A stretch of DNA of 64,000 bases from Haberlea rhodopensis (Eukaryota > Streptophyta > Magnoliopsida > Lamiales > Gesneriaceae): NCBI GenBank assembly GCA_907163345.1, contig CAJQUN010000055.1, positions 2,232,001-2,296,000 of the forward strand, read 5' to 3'. The translations under genes and the position numbers were made by a program. Below, in pieces: positions 43,717 through 56,214 of the stretch (position 1 is the stretch's first letter; every line of letters starts with the position of its first letter). Under the pieces are notes generated by a model. It worked only from the letters and a program-made list of their open reading frames with translations, did no database searches and was not told where the DNA came from.

Positions 43717-45571
43717 ATGTTTGCAGCAGAAAATGGATTGAAAGGGGATCCAAGGCTTCAGGCTATATCCGAAGCAATTAGAGTGATACCCCATTTCCCA
43801 AAACCAGGTTTTAATTCTTTATTTTTCTTGATTAACGCTGCATTTACATAAGTTTGTAATGCATGCATTGTGTGTGTTCATTTTTCTTTTTCTTTTTTTG
43901 TTTTGGGATTTTTAGGAATAATGTTTCAAGATATAACCACTTTGCTTCTGAGTCACAAAGTGTTTAAAGGCACAGTGGACATTTTTGTAGATAGATACAA
44001 AGACATGGGCATCTCTGTTGTTGCAGGTTAGCCTCTCTCTCTCTCTCCCCCTTTCTCACTCCATTTGCGTGTGTGTGTGTGTGTGTTTCTTTTTCCTTGT
44101 GTATTGTTGGTAAGCAACATAAGTTCTAAGGGGTTATATGGTTTGGGGTTGTGAGTTTTAGATAAATGTCCAGGAAAATAAAATGTGTGAAAATCCATAA
44201 TAAATTATAAATTTTTTTTAAAAAAATAATATAATTTGGATTCAATTATATTAGAACTATAGTGCTTTTAGAAAATAATGCTTACATAGGTTTGAACAAT
44301 TCTAAAATGACAAGAAGATCCAAGTTTTTCATTTTGTTAGGCATTTGCTTTTATTTTCAAAATTATTGTTATAATCTGCTTTTCATGAATTCTTGTGTTG
44401 TTTTTAGGGCAAATGCTGCCATTAGAAATGATATATTTATATGCAACAATTACTTAACGTTAGCTGGTGAATTGCCATGTCTGTATTTACTCTTCTTAGT
44501 TAATTACATGTGCATGGCTTGTACTTACAATTATCACATGTTTGTCTGAATCTTGAGTGTGTTGTGATGTTAAATCTTTACAAGGGATTGAAGCTAGAGG
44601 GTTCATGTTTGGTCCATCCGTTGCCTTAGCAATTGGTGCAAAATTTGTTCCATTGCGTAAACCAGGAAAGTTGCCAGGTATAATTAATTTAGTGGTTTTA
44701 TCTGTTAGTTTTCAAGTTCTTTCATAACCAACAAAAGCAAAGTACTTTGTGTGCATTCACATTGTTTTGGTATTCATTTTATTATGTTGATTTTGGTAGA
44801 AACATTGACTGCATAGGTTGGCCTGCACTATGCAGAAACCGCAAGTTTCATTGTCGTCGAGTTAGCCCAAGATTATACACATTCGATTACCGTATAGCCA
44901 AGATCCTTAAAACACAGATGGCTGGACATAAGCCAAAACTTTGTTTTGTTCAATGTCTTGGCCTGCACTATGCAGAAACTGCAAGTTTCACTGTGGGCGA
45001 GACAAGATCCTTAAAACAGATGGCTAGACATAAGCCAAAACTTTGTTTTGTTCAAAGTGTTGTAATTTAGTACAGTCTTTTAAACTTTGCAACATTTGTT
45101 AAGACACTACTAAAAAACATCATTGAATGTACAGGTAAAGTAATCTGTGAAGCTTATGAGCTGGAGTATGGTAAAGATTGTCTAGAGATGCATGTTGGTG
45201 CTGTAGAGAAGGGAGAGAAGGCGGTGGTAATCGATGATTTGGTAGCTACCGGTGGAACCCTGTCTGCTGCTATTAAACTTATAGGTATTGTTTTGAAGCC
45301 AAATCTTTTCATATCCTTGTTGGTTGAAAAGTAATATAAAAATGTTGGTTACTTTGTAGAACGTATGGGAGCTGAGGTGGTTGAATGTGCCTGTGTTATT
45401 GGATTGCCTGAGGTCAAGGTAAATTTATCCATCATTTTGCATTGCATCCATCATTTTGCCTACAAAGATATATCCCTGATCTTGAATTTCATTCGTGTTT
45501 TACAGGGACAAAGCCGGTTAAGCGGAAGGCCCCTTTACATACTAGTGGAGCCGCGCGAGTTCGATAATTGA
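43717..45571 (+). CDS. APRT: Adenine phosphoribosyltransferase
   Basis: Six exons: 43717-43807, 43916-44026, 44585-44677, 45135-45284, 45360-45418, 45506-45571. All introns are GT-AG, phases join cleanly, and the product is 189 residues, close to the short plant APT isoforms (about 180-195). It converts adenine and phosphoribosyl pyrophosphate to AMP in purine salvage; plant isoforms can also act on cytokinin bases. Landmarks: FPKPGIMFQDITTLL (residues 27-41), VVAGIEARGFMFG (66-77), and the PRPP-binding motif VVIDDLVATGGTL (129-141). The start MFAAENGLKGDPRL lacks a plastid transit peptide, so a cytosolic location is expected. Intron 3 is enlarged by a duplicated segment. The neighbouring EREL gene converges on it with about 530 bases between stop codons. 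The isoform (APT2 to APT5) is not assigned. Confidence 0.93.
44815..45060 (+). repeat. Duplicated segment within APRT intron 3
   Basis: The phrases ggcctgcactatgcagaaac, gcaagtttca and acataagccaaaactttgtt occur at about 44820-44955 and again at about 44961-45055. The second copy has lost about 40 bp. The unit is non-coding and unrelated to APRT exons. Confidence 0.8.
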
Positions 45572-46099
45572 TCTAACAGTGTCTGGGAAAAAACGAGGAA
45601 TGAGACTCTAAGCAACAAGTTTTTTCTTAAAGTTAGGCAACAAGAAGTTTTGGCTTCCACCTGTTTAACAATTTGTTTTTCCATGCATTTTTTCTGTATT
45701 TCTTGGCAAAGACAGGTTATTTCCTCCAACAGAATTTGGCCTAAATTATTCGAATTGATGATATCTCGTTGCACCAATTAAACTTGCATGTCTGAACAAA
45801 ATGCGCAGGTCATAATATTAGAACTCGTTGCACCAATTAAACTTGCATGTCTGCACCAAATGCGCAGGTCATAAAATTAGAACACTTTCATCTAAATTTG
45901 GATCATTGATCTTTCTAAGAGCACACAAAAATACAAAAAGTCGTGACAAAAATGTATTATTATACATGGGATGCCTAAAAATACAAGAAAAACTCCCATG
46001 GCAACAATTCTCTACAACAAAGATGGTGGACGTTTGTGTATGTGACGTAGTAAATGTACAACATTCCTCTATAATAACAGCTATACTTGAGATAAAATG
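45572..46099. other. Space between convergent APRT and EREL 3' ends, with a short duplication
   Basis: Both genes' 3' UTRs must lie here. A tandem duplication with period about 58 bp covers 45770-45885: cgttgcaccaattaaacttg, catgtctg and atgcgcaggtcataa each occur twice. Confidence 0.6.
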
Positions 46100-49000
46100 T
46101 CAAGTGATACTATGTACAAGTTCATCAGAAGGATTCTCGAGCAATTTGTTCATCCTGAGAGCATAGAGAATAAGAGAATTGACCTCCTTTCGCAATACAC
46201 CATTATCAACTAAGATATTCATAAGCATCTTTCTCAGCTCCTCGTCTACTGAGATCAGGTCATTGTCCAAATCCTTGATTGCATCAGAGGCAGAAGCTGG
46301 ATTATCAATGTCCTCAGCTAATTGTTGAACCTAGTCAAATGTAGGAAAACATTATTAAGAAACTTGTATTGGCAAAGGGAAAAGGCAGAGATTAATTCAA
46401 TCCAAGAGCAAAGTCACAGTGGGCGACGAACTAATGATAAGATGAAACAAATACAAATGAATCGGACTAGTTCTAATGCTCCTTGTTGAACACCCTTCAA
46501 CTACTGAAATATTGATTGTGAAGACAACGGTCCCTTCCGCCACTCCTCTATAGTCTCTCTTCACCCCATGTCCATGGACAAGATATTAAAACCACTTTAT
46601 TAGATCATCCTTAACCAAAACACACATGGCCAAGAAGTACAAAATATATTGTCAGACATTATGTGACAATAGACACATGTCTCGTGTAAATATTGTACAT
46701 ATACTACAGGAGGAAAAAAAAACAGTGAACTATGGGCTCCAAGAATACCTCTGTGATGAGAAGGCTAATTTGATGATCAGAAGTGGTTATAATATCTGAT
46801 GGGTTCACCAAAGATGAAATATCAATGTGAACATCATCTCCTTTTTCGTCAGTCAAATAATTAATCTTGGATTCCTGAAGTTGGCTGTGAAGAATCTGGG
46901 TCTTGTATAGCAGCTTCCGCCAATAGATTCTTACTTTTTCATAGCTCCCTCTTTCTTCATGGAGAAGCTCCTGAACTCGCATAAGAAGTTTCAAACACAA
47001 AAGATAAAGTTCTCAGAATATGCTAATGTGCGTACCCAACATGAAAGCTCAATCATATAAGCAGGTAAAGTGGAACAATATATTTATTTCTATGACCATC
47101 TTCAAAATAAGTAGGCCTACTCTGGAGTACATAATCTTTTTCCATTTACAAATCAATAGGAAAATCAATTGAACTCTGAGTGCATGCATGCATAGACACA
47201 CTTCGTAAGCTGATAATATGGAGTCATGACTCTAACTTAAGTTGCCTTTTCATACATAATTTTCTCTCACCTTCCAATAAGTATTATTGAATTATTGCTC
47301 TGGTAAAGCGAGAACTATAATTATATTTCAGCAACATTCTTTTTCAAGGTTAATGCAACTATCAACTACAACAGAAGCCATAGGATGGTGGAACATCAAG
47401 GCAAGCGTGTAAGGAACCAGGAGACCTCTAAAATAGTCCATTGGTAGAGTGGACTGATAAATGACACCATGAATTGCATGCTTTAATACCATAGCATCTA
47501 AATTATACCTCTGCCTTAAGTTTCTCTGCTAGTAATTGATCAAGTTGCTGCTTTAGTCCTGCCTGAAAACTCCTGAGAGATTTAACTTCTTTTACAAGAA
47601 CTTTAATATCAGATTTGGATTTCACTTCCAGTTGTTGATGTCGCTTCAGCAAGTCCTCATACTGCAACTTAACTGAGTCCAACTCCTGCTGATGCGAATC
47701 TTTTTGCTGATTGCTAGGTGCTTTGATAGACGCTGTATCTAGCCTTCCAGACTGGAAAAGAATCAGCATTAATCTGGTATGTTTCCAACACAAGTAGAAG
47801 TGTAGAAGTATAACAGCAGGTACGAGTAAACAAGATAGATACCTCTTGCGATTTCAACTTCAGTTCCATTTCCATCGAAGTCCGCCGAAGTTCTTCCATA
47901 TCCCACTGCATTTGAGTGACTCTTTCCCTTTCAATTAGTAAAGCTTGTTCAAGGTTCTCTTTACTTTTTTGTCTGGTAGTATCAAGCTCTGCTTCCAAAT
48001 TCTTCACCTGCGGGACACACTAAACTGTTAAATTTTACATACACAAAGCGCAAGTGGAAATATTGAAGTAAGTGCCAATGATGGAAAGTGCAAAAAAACA
48101 TGTCCCTCAAACTCTCAGCACCAATTATACACCATATCCAACAAAGCTATCATAAATTTAGGATCACAGCCTGATACCAGGCTGAAACAAATAGCAAATG
48201 ACAGTCCCTATAAAAGTTGGCACGTAATCTCTAGCCGGTACACTTAATTCAAAGATCCATCAAAACTTCGAAATTGAGATGTAGCTTGTAATTTTATAAT
48301 ATCTTCCGTATACATGTTTAAAACCAAATTCAATTGCATGTGAGCTTGGAAGGGTGGAGGTGGCATAGAATGGATGAGATATGCATATTGAATTTCAAGA
48401 AATGTCAACAAAATATTCTTGAGATCGATTTAATAAGCAGTAAAAGAGAATCAAAAGAAGATTGAAAAAAGCGGCTCCACTTATGTTGTCAGTTGCCTCA
48501 GTCCACCATATAGACGTGGTTAGCTATTCTCCATTCTGTTTGCATTCTACTTGAATTTCACTAAATATTAAGAGCCATAAATAACTGTTCTCTGTCAGAA
48601 CTCGACATGACAGTAAAATGAAGTAGCAGCCAAAAAAATTGCATTTTGATACCTTTATTGCAAGATAATCCTTAACAGAAATTTCTTGATTCAACCTTGA
48701 TATAAGATCCTCCATATCAGTTTTGGCTGTCACCAGCCTCCTCTGCATTGTTGTAAGAACTCTGTTCAACTTCTGGCGCTGATCCAACGGGACCATCAGC
48801 TCCACATCATTTGGGAGTTGAAAATCTGAAGCTCCAGAGGTTCCGGCTGTTTGCAAGATCTCAGGACTTCTTCTGAAATCAACATTTCCATATCCATTTG
48901 ACTCAGAAAATGCTAAGTTTGACAATTCACTGTTTCTTTGAGAAAACGTGTCACTTTCGATACTCTCATTTGAGATCTTCCGCTCATGGTGAGCTACCGT

Positions 49001-51902
49001 GCCATTATCTTGGTCTGTTAGAAGCTTCAAAGTATCCTCAGTATGCTGAGGGGCTTTAAAAGAACTTCCATTACTCCGATTGTTTTGTGCCTGCTTATGG
49101 ATCTCCCTAGCATGCAGTTTATGTTTAGGAAAGCCTTCAAGATGCTCTAGAATAGCCTGCCCCATGGACAAACCCTCGTCAATATTTAACATACCATACT
49201 TGACGAATTTATCTATTGGGCTTGTTAAGTCCTCATCTAACAACAGATCTTCTGTCCCAGCTTCAGAGTTGTTATCCCTTCCTAGACTATGCGTACCAAT
49301 TTCAGATGTCTCATAAGCTGTGTCACTACCATATTCTGATGTCAGTGATGAACTGCCAGCTAAAGCAGAAGTGCTTGAATCTGGATAGTTTTGAAACGAA
49401 GAGACAATGTTATTTATAGAATTGTGGGACTTGGGACTTCCCTGGCCTTCACCTTGGAATGCTGAAAATAAAAACGTAGCCATGTAAAATTATAACTTGC
49501 ATTGAATTGTGAGATAATGCTAAGCTGATTAAATGATAAAAGTTCACTACCAATTAAAAAAGGTGCGGAGGGAAAAAAGAAAAAGAAAAAAAAGACAAAT
49601 GTTGGCACACACATGACCTAGCAGTAGCTTCCAGTTCAAGGAAGGATGCAACTGCAATGCTCCTCGATAAGTCAAGGTCCGATAACAACTTTGACATCCA
49701 TTCTTCTAAAGAACTCCTTCTCTGCAACAATGATCATAAATCTTTTATAATCTCAAAACATAATGGATGCCAGATGAGCAAAATATGGCCACAAGAACTT
49801 GAGTTCCAATGCCATTAACCACAACAATAGACTCTTTTTCAGCATAACCTCAACGTCAAGGCACTATAGGGCCACATATCCAGAATTTTCAAGAAAATCC
49901 AGTAAAGCCAAATATCAAATGGAGTTCCAAGGGTAAATGAAGTCAACCGATTGTTAAGATCAAATTGCATGTCTAAAACATTGTCAATGTCGTCCACAAT
50001 CAAGCTAGTATAGGTGTGACCGAATCAAGACTGACATAATATAGAGAAATACAAATATATTTTCCCTCACGATTTGTAAGAAATAACATATAGTAGAACG
50101 CAAATTTCAAGTCAATTCCAAGGCTTCAATCCACATTACGATTCCAGATTAACTAAAACTCTAAAAGAAGTGATTACCCCTTCCAACATTGCTTTAGTTC
50201 TCATCGCCAAGAGTCCCTTTGGGGGAGTTGGTGGAATATTTTTCCGAGGAAAGGTTCTTTTAAGCTGGAATAAAGTAGACAACGTTATTACTTCCCTAAC
50301 AACATCTTCCATTGGTAAAAAAACACGCAGCTCAAGAAAGGTCCAATAGGTATAATACTATACATTTCCCCACAAATCGAGAAAGTCAATCATGGTGGTG
50401 CTCAAATGACAACTAGAATTCTGAACTTACAGAAGCATGCAACTTCAAGAAATTATTGAATCTTCTCAACACAACTCTTGTAGTTGTAATCCCTTCTGGT
50501 GATTGTATGCCAACTTGTACCCTGTAAAACTGCCCATTGAAATATTAAGACGACAAAACCAACAAAATAAAGTAAAATCAAGGTAAATGGGAAAAAAAAC
50601 TAATAACAGAGAAAAGATCATTCATTGACAAGGGCATGGACACTCGGTTAATAACCAATAACAAACCAAAGAACAAAAAGATGCTCATCACAGAATAAAA
50701 CAGATGAGGAGAAAATTGATTGCCATTAAAAATGTAAGCATTTATCTGTCAGCGACTTTGATTGCTTACAGGATTCCTTTCATACATGTCAATTTTAGAT
50801 ATACCACTTTGTTTCAAAATGGCTGACTGGTAAAAATATTTAACTAATTTTGCGTTTATAACAACTACCTTTGCATGAGTGACCAAGTAAGAGCAAGGAA
50901 CTGAATTGACTAACTCAATATCTGAAATTTAGCTTTTCCGTGACGTTCAAGAAATTTCCTTATTTTACAAACTCATTGAAGAGTTTCAATTGTATCAATA
51001 ACCAAACATGTTCGAGAATGAGCACATAACATTTCAAGTGTAACAATAGGAATACCACTGTTGGGTTTGAATCTCTTGACTTTGCCAGTACAACCCACGA
51101 TGGTATTGTAATGCAGTAACTCCACCCTGTGCGAGGATCATGAGGCCAAATGGTTTCTCTTCCAGCCTGAAAAGTACATTAACTACATCAACACAGAAAA
51201 AATGGCACCTTATCTATCCGAGCTCTGAAAAACAACGAAAATCTCCGATTCAAAATAATCACAGCAACATGGCTATCCAACTTCAGAGTTTGACTCTATC
51301 AACCGATATGCAGGGAGAACAAGTAAATCAGCATTGGTCATCATCTTCAGTAAGAATTTAAAAAAAAAAAATTAACTAAGCTTTTTCTCAGGCATTTCGG
51401 ATGTCTTTCAGGAAAGCAGAAATCCCTTTCAACAAATGTCTGTTCTTATTGTATAAAGATCTCACTTGTAATCATCAGATCAAAAGAATGCTTGAGCATA
51501 ATAAAGTTCAAGAAAATTATCATATTAGACTATAACAAAAACTTTATCACTACACTTTTGACAATCGACACATTCAAAGTTGCAGTAATCGGTAGTCACC
51601 ACAAATAAAAAATTCACCTAAGAAGAAAAGATCATTCAGTAAATCAGGCATGTTAAGCTACCAAATCCATGCATTATGAGAATCGAAGAACTCCAAAACC
51701 AATTCAAGCATCAATATTTAGACCTGTCAAAAAATGCCCCGAGCTGCTAAAATTGATCGGCAATGATTTTGATAAAATATAACTAATTTTAGGGGAAGAA
51801 AACTAAACATACCCAAAGACGAGGGGGAGGACTCCAATCCATACCCAAAGGCAAAGGCGAAGTTCCATTGTGTCGGTGATTCGGTGGACTCTGCCTCTGC
51901 AT
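46100..51902 (-). CDS. EREL1: PX-domain coiled-coil protein, EREL family
   Basis: I reconstruct ten exons (minus strand): 51902-51813, 51166-51056, 50529-50431, 50264-50178, 49721-49613, 49461-48653, 48007-47843, 47751-47509, 46970-46749, 46330-46100. Every junction is GT-AG and in phase, giving 721 residues, near Arabidopsis EREL1 (723 by memory). The start reads MQRQSPPNHRHNGTSPLPLG. Exons 2-5 make the PX domain (about 31-165): TIWPHDPRTGWSYCITIPSW, FYRVQVGIQSPEG, RRFNNFLKLH, PPTPPKGLLAM, RSSLEEWMSKLLSDLDLSRS. Exon 6 is a long Ser/Asn-rich linker ending in a coiled coil; exons 7-9 are coiled coil (AELDTTRQKSKENLEQALLI). EREL proteins bind phosphoinositides and GTP-bound endosomal Rab5-type GTPases and act in vacuolar trafficking of storage proteins. 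The donor of exon 5 (tcat|gtgtgtg) was chosen to keep phase. Confidence 0.92.
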
Positions 51903-52499
51903 ATTCTACCCCTCGGATCACTCTACTCTTCTTCAATCACAGACAATCAGTTCGCACACTTTCTCACTTAATGCACAGCAATGAATGGTTAAAGATGGAT
52001 GCGTGTTAATTAATGATGAATTTCAATAGAAACAGTGGAATTAGGGTTTGACGCTAAGGATCCGTACTATTTTTTCATTCGTCTTTGGTTTTTGCCCAGC
52101 GCATCATAAGGGAGGTGAAGGTGGGTCGTGGCTAATTAGTGCAGGGTGCACCACACCGTTGCTTCGGTTTCACTTCTACCCTCGTCTGCCTCTGACGCAA
52201 TAAAAGTGCTATGCTTAGATTAAAGTCGTGTAATGCTAAGTGGCGAGTATTCATACGGGAGAACAATGGATACGAAGAATAGGCGTTTTTAAGAACTTAT
52301 ATTTATGACTTGCTAAATTTGCAAGTACTTGTTGAAAACATTAATTAATTTGTGGTATTCGTTTTACTTTATTTATCAGGGAAATATTACTGAGAGAACT
52401 ATTATTGTTGCTTGCTACATCAATTTTCATATTAAATTCATGAAAAATTGCTTTGGTATCAACAACAATTGCTCTGGCAATGTCGTGTTATAATTTTTT
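51903..52499 (-). other. EREL leader and promoter region, with a MITE-like relic
   Basis: The first 150 bases right of the start codon are probably leader. Around 52395-52495 the words ctattattgttgcttgctac and caacaacaattgctctggc match the repeat at 15135-15320. No TATA box is obvious. Confidence 0.4.
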
Positions 52500-53245
52500 A
52501 GGGTATATTTGCAATTGCTTATTCAAAGTACTTTTATGTTGTTTTTGCTTAAACTTGGAAAAAATCATTTTTTAAGCAAAATCATTAAGTACTTGTGTTG
52601 GAATCGAAGAGGGGGGTGAATGAGATTCCTTGGCTACTTTAGCTTTTTAAAATGAGTTTGCAAAATAAAAGAGTTTGCGCTTGCGGAAGGCTTAAGTCAA
52701 TCGATAAATAAATAAAATAAAGAAGTAAATAAATAAATAAATGTGTAATGTAATAAAGCGGTAAATGACAAGGATATTTGTTATAGAAGTTCGACGATGA
52801 ATCACTTACGTCTCCTCTTCCCGGTTAGATAACCTCCAACCGAGGTTCCACTAGAACAAATGATATTGGCCTTGAGGGCTCCAAGTTAGCCACCACACAC
52901 TCTTCCCGAGTACACAAAGCTCTTCACGAGCTACCAACACTCTTCACGAGTCTTCTTGGCCTTAAGGGCTCCAAGGATAGCCACAACACATGCACCAACT
53001 TTACTTGTTGACGACTTTACAATTTTCAACTTGCTTTGGTGTTGGAGGACCTTACAAATAAATCAACAACACCTTCACGGTGTAACAATACGAAGAACAC
53101 AAGACTCTATCAAAAGAAATGAATTACAAACTCTAATACAACAACAATGTATGAAGATTGCAATGCTATTTGAATTGGACTTAGCAAAGCTTTGTGGAAG
53201 TTTGTAGGCTTGTTTCTTATCTTCAAAAATGCTCCAAAGCATCAA

Positions 53246-53253
53246 TATTTATA
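53246..53253 (-). promoter_or_regulatory. TATA box of the gag-only element (3' LTR copy)
   Basis: Minus strand TATAAATA in the context cactataaatattg; an identical copy is at 56924-56917 in the other LTR. Confidence 0.6.
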
Positions 53254-53314
53254 GTGTAGGAGGCCCCCTAGGCTCCTACTAGCCGTTGCTACACAAAAGG
53301 CTGAAATCACTCCT

Positions 53315-53625
53315 CGATCGCCTCAGCCATCGCCTCAGGCGATCACCATCGCCGCGCCCCAACGGTCAGCATAAATCCCACATCGCCTCAGGCGATCAGT
53401 CCCACAAATTAAAGTCGTAGCCTCAGCAGCTCCAAATAATCCATCGCCTCAGGCGAAGTCTTCATCGCCTCAGGCGTTCAATATATCGCCTCAGGCGATC
53501 ATGCCATCGCCTCGGGCGAACGCCTCCTGCGCGCGAGCCTCAGCGTCGCCTCTATCGATGCGCGTGGCAATGCCTTCCTGGCAGCCATCGCCTGAGGCGA
53601 TGATCACCATCGCCTGGGGCGATCC
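53315..53625. repeat. Cluster of ATCGCCTCAGGCGAT palindromes (3' LTR)
   Basis: About eight sites of the form ATCGCCT-N-AGGCGAT, perfect or with one or two changes (catcgcctcgggcgaa, tcgcctggggcgat), one in opposite centre (tcgcctgaggcgat). They lie between the LTR start and its TATA box on the minus strand, i.e. in U3. Confidence 0.85.
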
Positions 53626-53801
53626 GGCCCAGGTTTTGCACACTCGATTTTCTTCAATCAATCCACTTTTTAATCAATTAATCTGCACACTACGTAGACA
53701 CATTAGTATAACAAACACAAGTTTTGTTGATCATCAAAACTCAAAAATAATCCGGAGATAAATTAAAGCATTAAACACAACCATGCGTTTAAGGCTCAAC
53801 A

Positions 53802-53814
53802 ATCTCCTCCTTTT
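53802..53814 (-). promoter_or_regulatory. Polypurine tract of the gag-only element
   Basis: The minus strand reads aaaaggaggagat directly before the 3' LTR, the expected primer for plus-strand synthesis. Confidence 0.7.
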
Positions 53815-54720
53815 TTATGATCACAAAACTTGATAAACTTGAATATGTGATATGCATGAAATGTGAGTAAACATGACTCCCCCTTAACAATTGCATAGCA
53901 TATACAAGATTACCAAGTAAAGCATAAAGCAAATAACTCTCCCCCTCAAACCATGCATACACAAGCTCTCCTCCTTAAACTATGCATGTATTAAGTTTCA
54001 AGTTTATCACAAAATTCTCCCCCTTTTTGTGATAATCAAAAAGCACAAAATTTTAAATAAACGTAGCTCAATTATACGTTGCCACATAGCCATATTTTAA
54101 ACATTTACACATGTTCCTCATCAAGCATGTAATAAGCATAACAAGCCTAAGATTAAATCATTTAGAGGAACAACAAACATGCGTTTAAGGCAATCAACAA
54201 TAAATTCTAAGTGTTTCAACGTGTGCATATGTTCATGCACCTCATGCCCAATAAACATTATAATTCTCAATGCATCATTAGATAAAAATATTAATCACAT
54301 AATTGCATATTTCCACATTGCATATTCAAATTTGAATTCAAGACATGTCAAGATACTTACTATAAAAAGATGAGCATACATCATGCATTAAAACAAATTA
54401 TATGTGCATATGCTAAGGGGTAATGCATTTTACTACCAATGAATATTGAGCTTCATTATTTATTGGTCACAATTAATTTGTGCCAATGAAATTTTGAATT
54501 ACTCTTTTAAAATGCATAAAATAATTTTACCTTCGATGACAAGAGTGCGTTCTTGTCATTGGTCATATGCCTCGTGCCTCCTCTATTGAGGTGAATGAGA
54601 TAATCTCATCCTTTGAATTGCTTGTGCCTTCATCCTCCATTCCATTGTTGTCCCTACAAAACAAATTAACAATAGGAGGATCTTTGATACCCATTTGATT
54701 TTTGAGTCCTTGTGGGTTAG
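53815..54720 (-). other. Non-coding part of the gag-only element
   Basis: About 900 bases between the end of gag and the polypurine tract hold no conserved frame. The words ctcccccttaac, ctctccccctcaaac and ttctcccccttttt recur at 53870-54025, typical of this retrotransposon style. This is where pol would be in an autonomous relative. Confidence 0.5.
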
Positions 54721-54723
54721 CTT

Positions 54724-56164
54724 TCATTGACACCTTTGGAATCCATTTCCACCTCTTGTTAGGTTGGTGCTGGATTTTGACAAACCTACACTTTTCTTGG
54801 TATGACCACTTTTACAACAATAATTGCAAGTAGGAGAATTATGCTTGGCTTTAGCCAACAAGTTTGAAAATGTTTTTGATTTGCTTGAGAAGCCTAATCC
54901 GGTTTTATCAAAGCTACAACGTTGCAAGCCAAGCAATTCATTCATCTATAGACTACTCTCACTAAATTTGCAAAAAGATATCTTTAAAGAATTTAATTCA
55001 TTTTTCAATGAATTATTTTCTTCATCTTTCTTGGCAACCTCAAGTTTGAGTAATTTGTTACTCATCTTGGTTTTGCCAAGAACATCAATAAGTTCATGAT
55101 AAGAATCTAAAAGTTCATCAAAAGATGGTACCTCATCGTCGCTTTCATCTCCTTCATCTCCAAGAGCCATTAGACAAAGATTTGTGGCTTCTTCTTCATC
55201 GGAGTCACTATCACTCCATGTGGCTATTAGAGCCTTCTTCTTGCCTTTGTCTTCATTCTTCTTCCTAGTGCATTTGTTAGCATAATGACATTTATCTTGA
55301 CAATTATAACAAGTTACATCGTGTTTGGATTCATGTTTGGTAGCACCGGAGGCCTTTGGCTTGTTATGTTTGTTGAAGAATTTCTTGAACTTCCTAGTGA
55401 ACAAGATCATCTCTTCATCCATCATCTTCATCCTCGGATTGATCTTTCCTCCCTACCAAGGCAATCCCATTTCTTTTGGATCTATCTTCCTCCTTTATTC
55501 ATTTCCTTGTTGATACTTCAAGCTCATGGGTCACCAATGTGCCATGAAGTTCATCAAGGTCATAAGAAGCGCTTTCTCCTTTGTTGGACTCGATGATGGC
55601 CGTCCTCTTGGCATCCCATTCTTTTGGCAAGGCCCTTAGAGCTCTCCTCCATATTTGCTTTGGAGGGTACTTCTCTCCAAGTTGGGCAAGCTCAGTTATT
55701 ATTTGGGTGAGCCTTCTAAACATTGAATCAACTTCTTCTCCGGACTCCATCTCAAATGTCTCATATTTGAGTTGCAATAAATCAATCTTGGTCTCCTTCA
55801 CTTGATTAGTGCCTTCATGACAAATTTATAATTTGTCTCATATCTCCTTTGCGGTTGAGCACATCGAGATCCGGTTGTACTCCTTCATATCTAAAGCACA
55901 ATGCAAAATATTAATAGCTTTAGCATTTTGTGAAATTAATATCATATCCGCTCTTGTGAAATCGTCCATTTATTTGGGAACACTTATTCCCCCAACTTCC
56001 TTTAAAGGAATATGTGGACCTTTCACAATGATTTTCCAAAGGTCATAATCTACGGATTGGATGTATAGAGAAATTCTATTTTTCAAATAATCGTAATTAT
56101 CACCCGTGAAGAGCGGAGGTCTATTTGTCGATTGACCTTGAGCAAACTCATTTGCTAGATTAGC
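54724..56164 (-). pseudogene. Copia-type gag of the TR-GAG element, with stops
   Basis: From 56164 the frames read MANLANEFAQGQSTNRPPLF, TGDNYDYLKNRISLYIQSVD, then after stops QVKETKIDLLQLKYETFEME, DSMFRRLTQIITELAQLGEK and RALRALPKEWDAKRTAIIES: a UBN2-type gag. A zinc knuckle CYNCQDKCHYANKC lies at about 55315-55275, and a second, imperfect one (CNYCCKSGHTKK) at about 54827-54793. Several stops (for example after GGISVPK at about 55970) mean this copy no longer makes full gag. Confidence 0.85.
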
Positions 56165-56199
56165 CATAGAAAATTTTTGATTTAAAACAAAAATCAAAT

Positions 56200-56212
56200 G
56201 GCTCTGATACCA
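56200..56212 (-). promoter_or_regulatory. Primer-binding site of the gag-only element
   Basis: Minus strand TGGTATCAGAGCC two bases inside the 5' LTR; complementary to initiator tRNA-Met. Confidence 0.9.
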
Positions 56213-56214
56213 CT

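Larger units (their letters stand above)
52596..53801 (-). repeat. 3' LTR of the gag-only element
   Basis: Plus-strand limits TGTTGGAATCGA and GGCTCAACA. It contains a TATA box (minus, 53253-53246), a palindrome cluster upstream of it (53315-53625) and repeated ctcttc(a/c)cgag words (52903-52952). Confidence 0.9.

Noticed and set aside
52956..53207. 83-codon frame repeated at 56628-56930
   Set aside because: Both copies lie in the LTRs of the gag-only element and reflect LTR identity, not a gene family.
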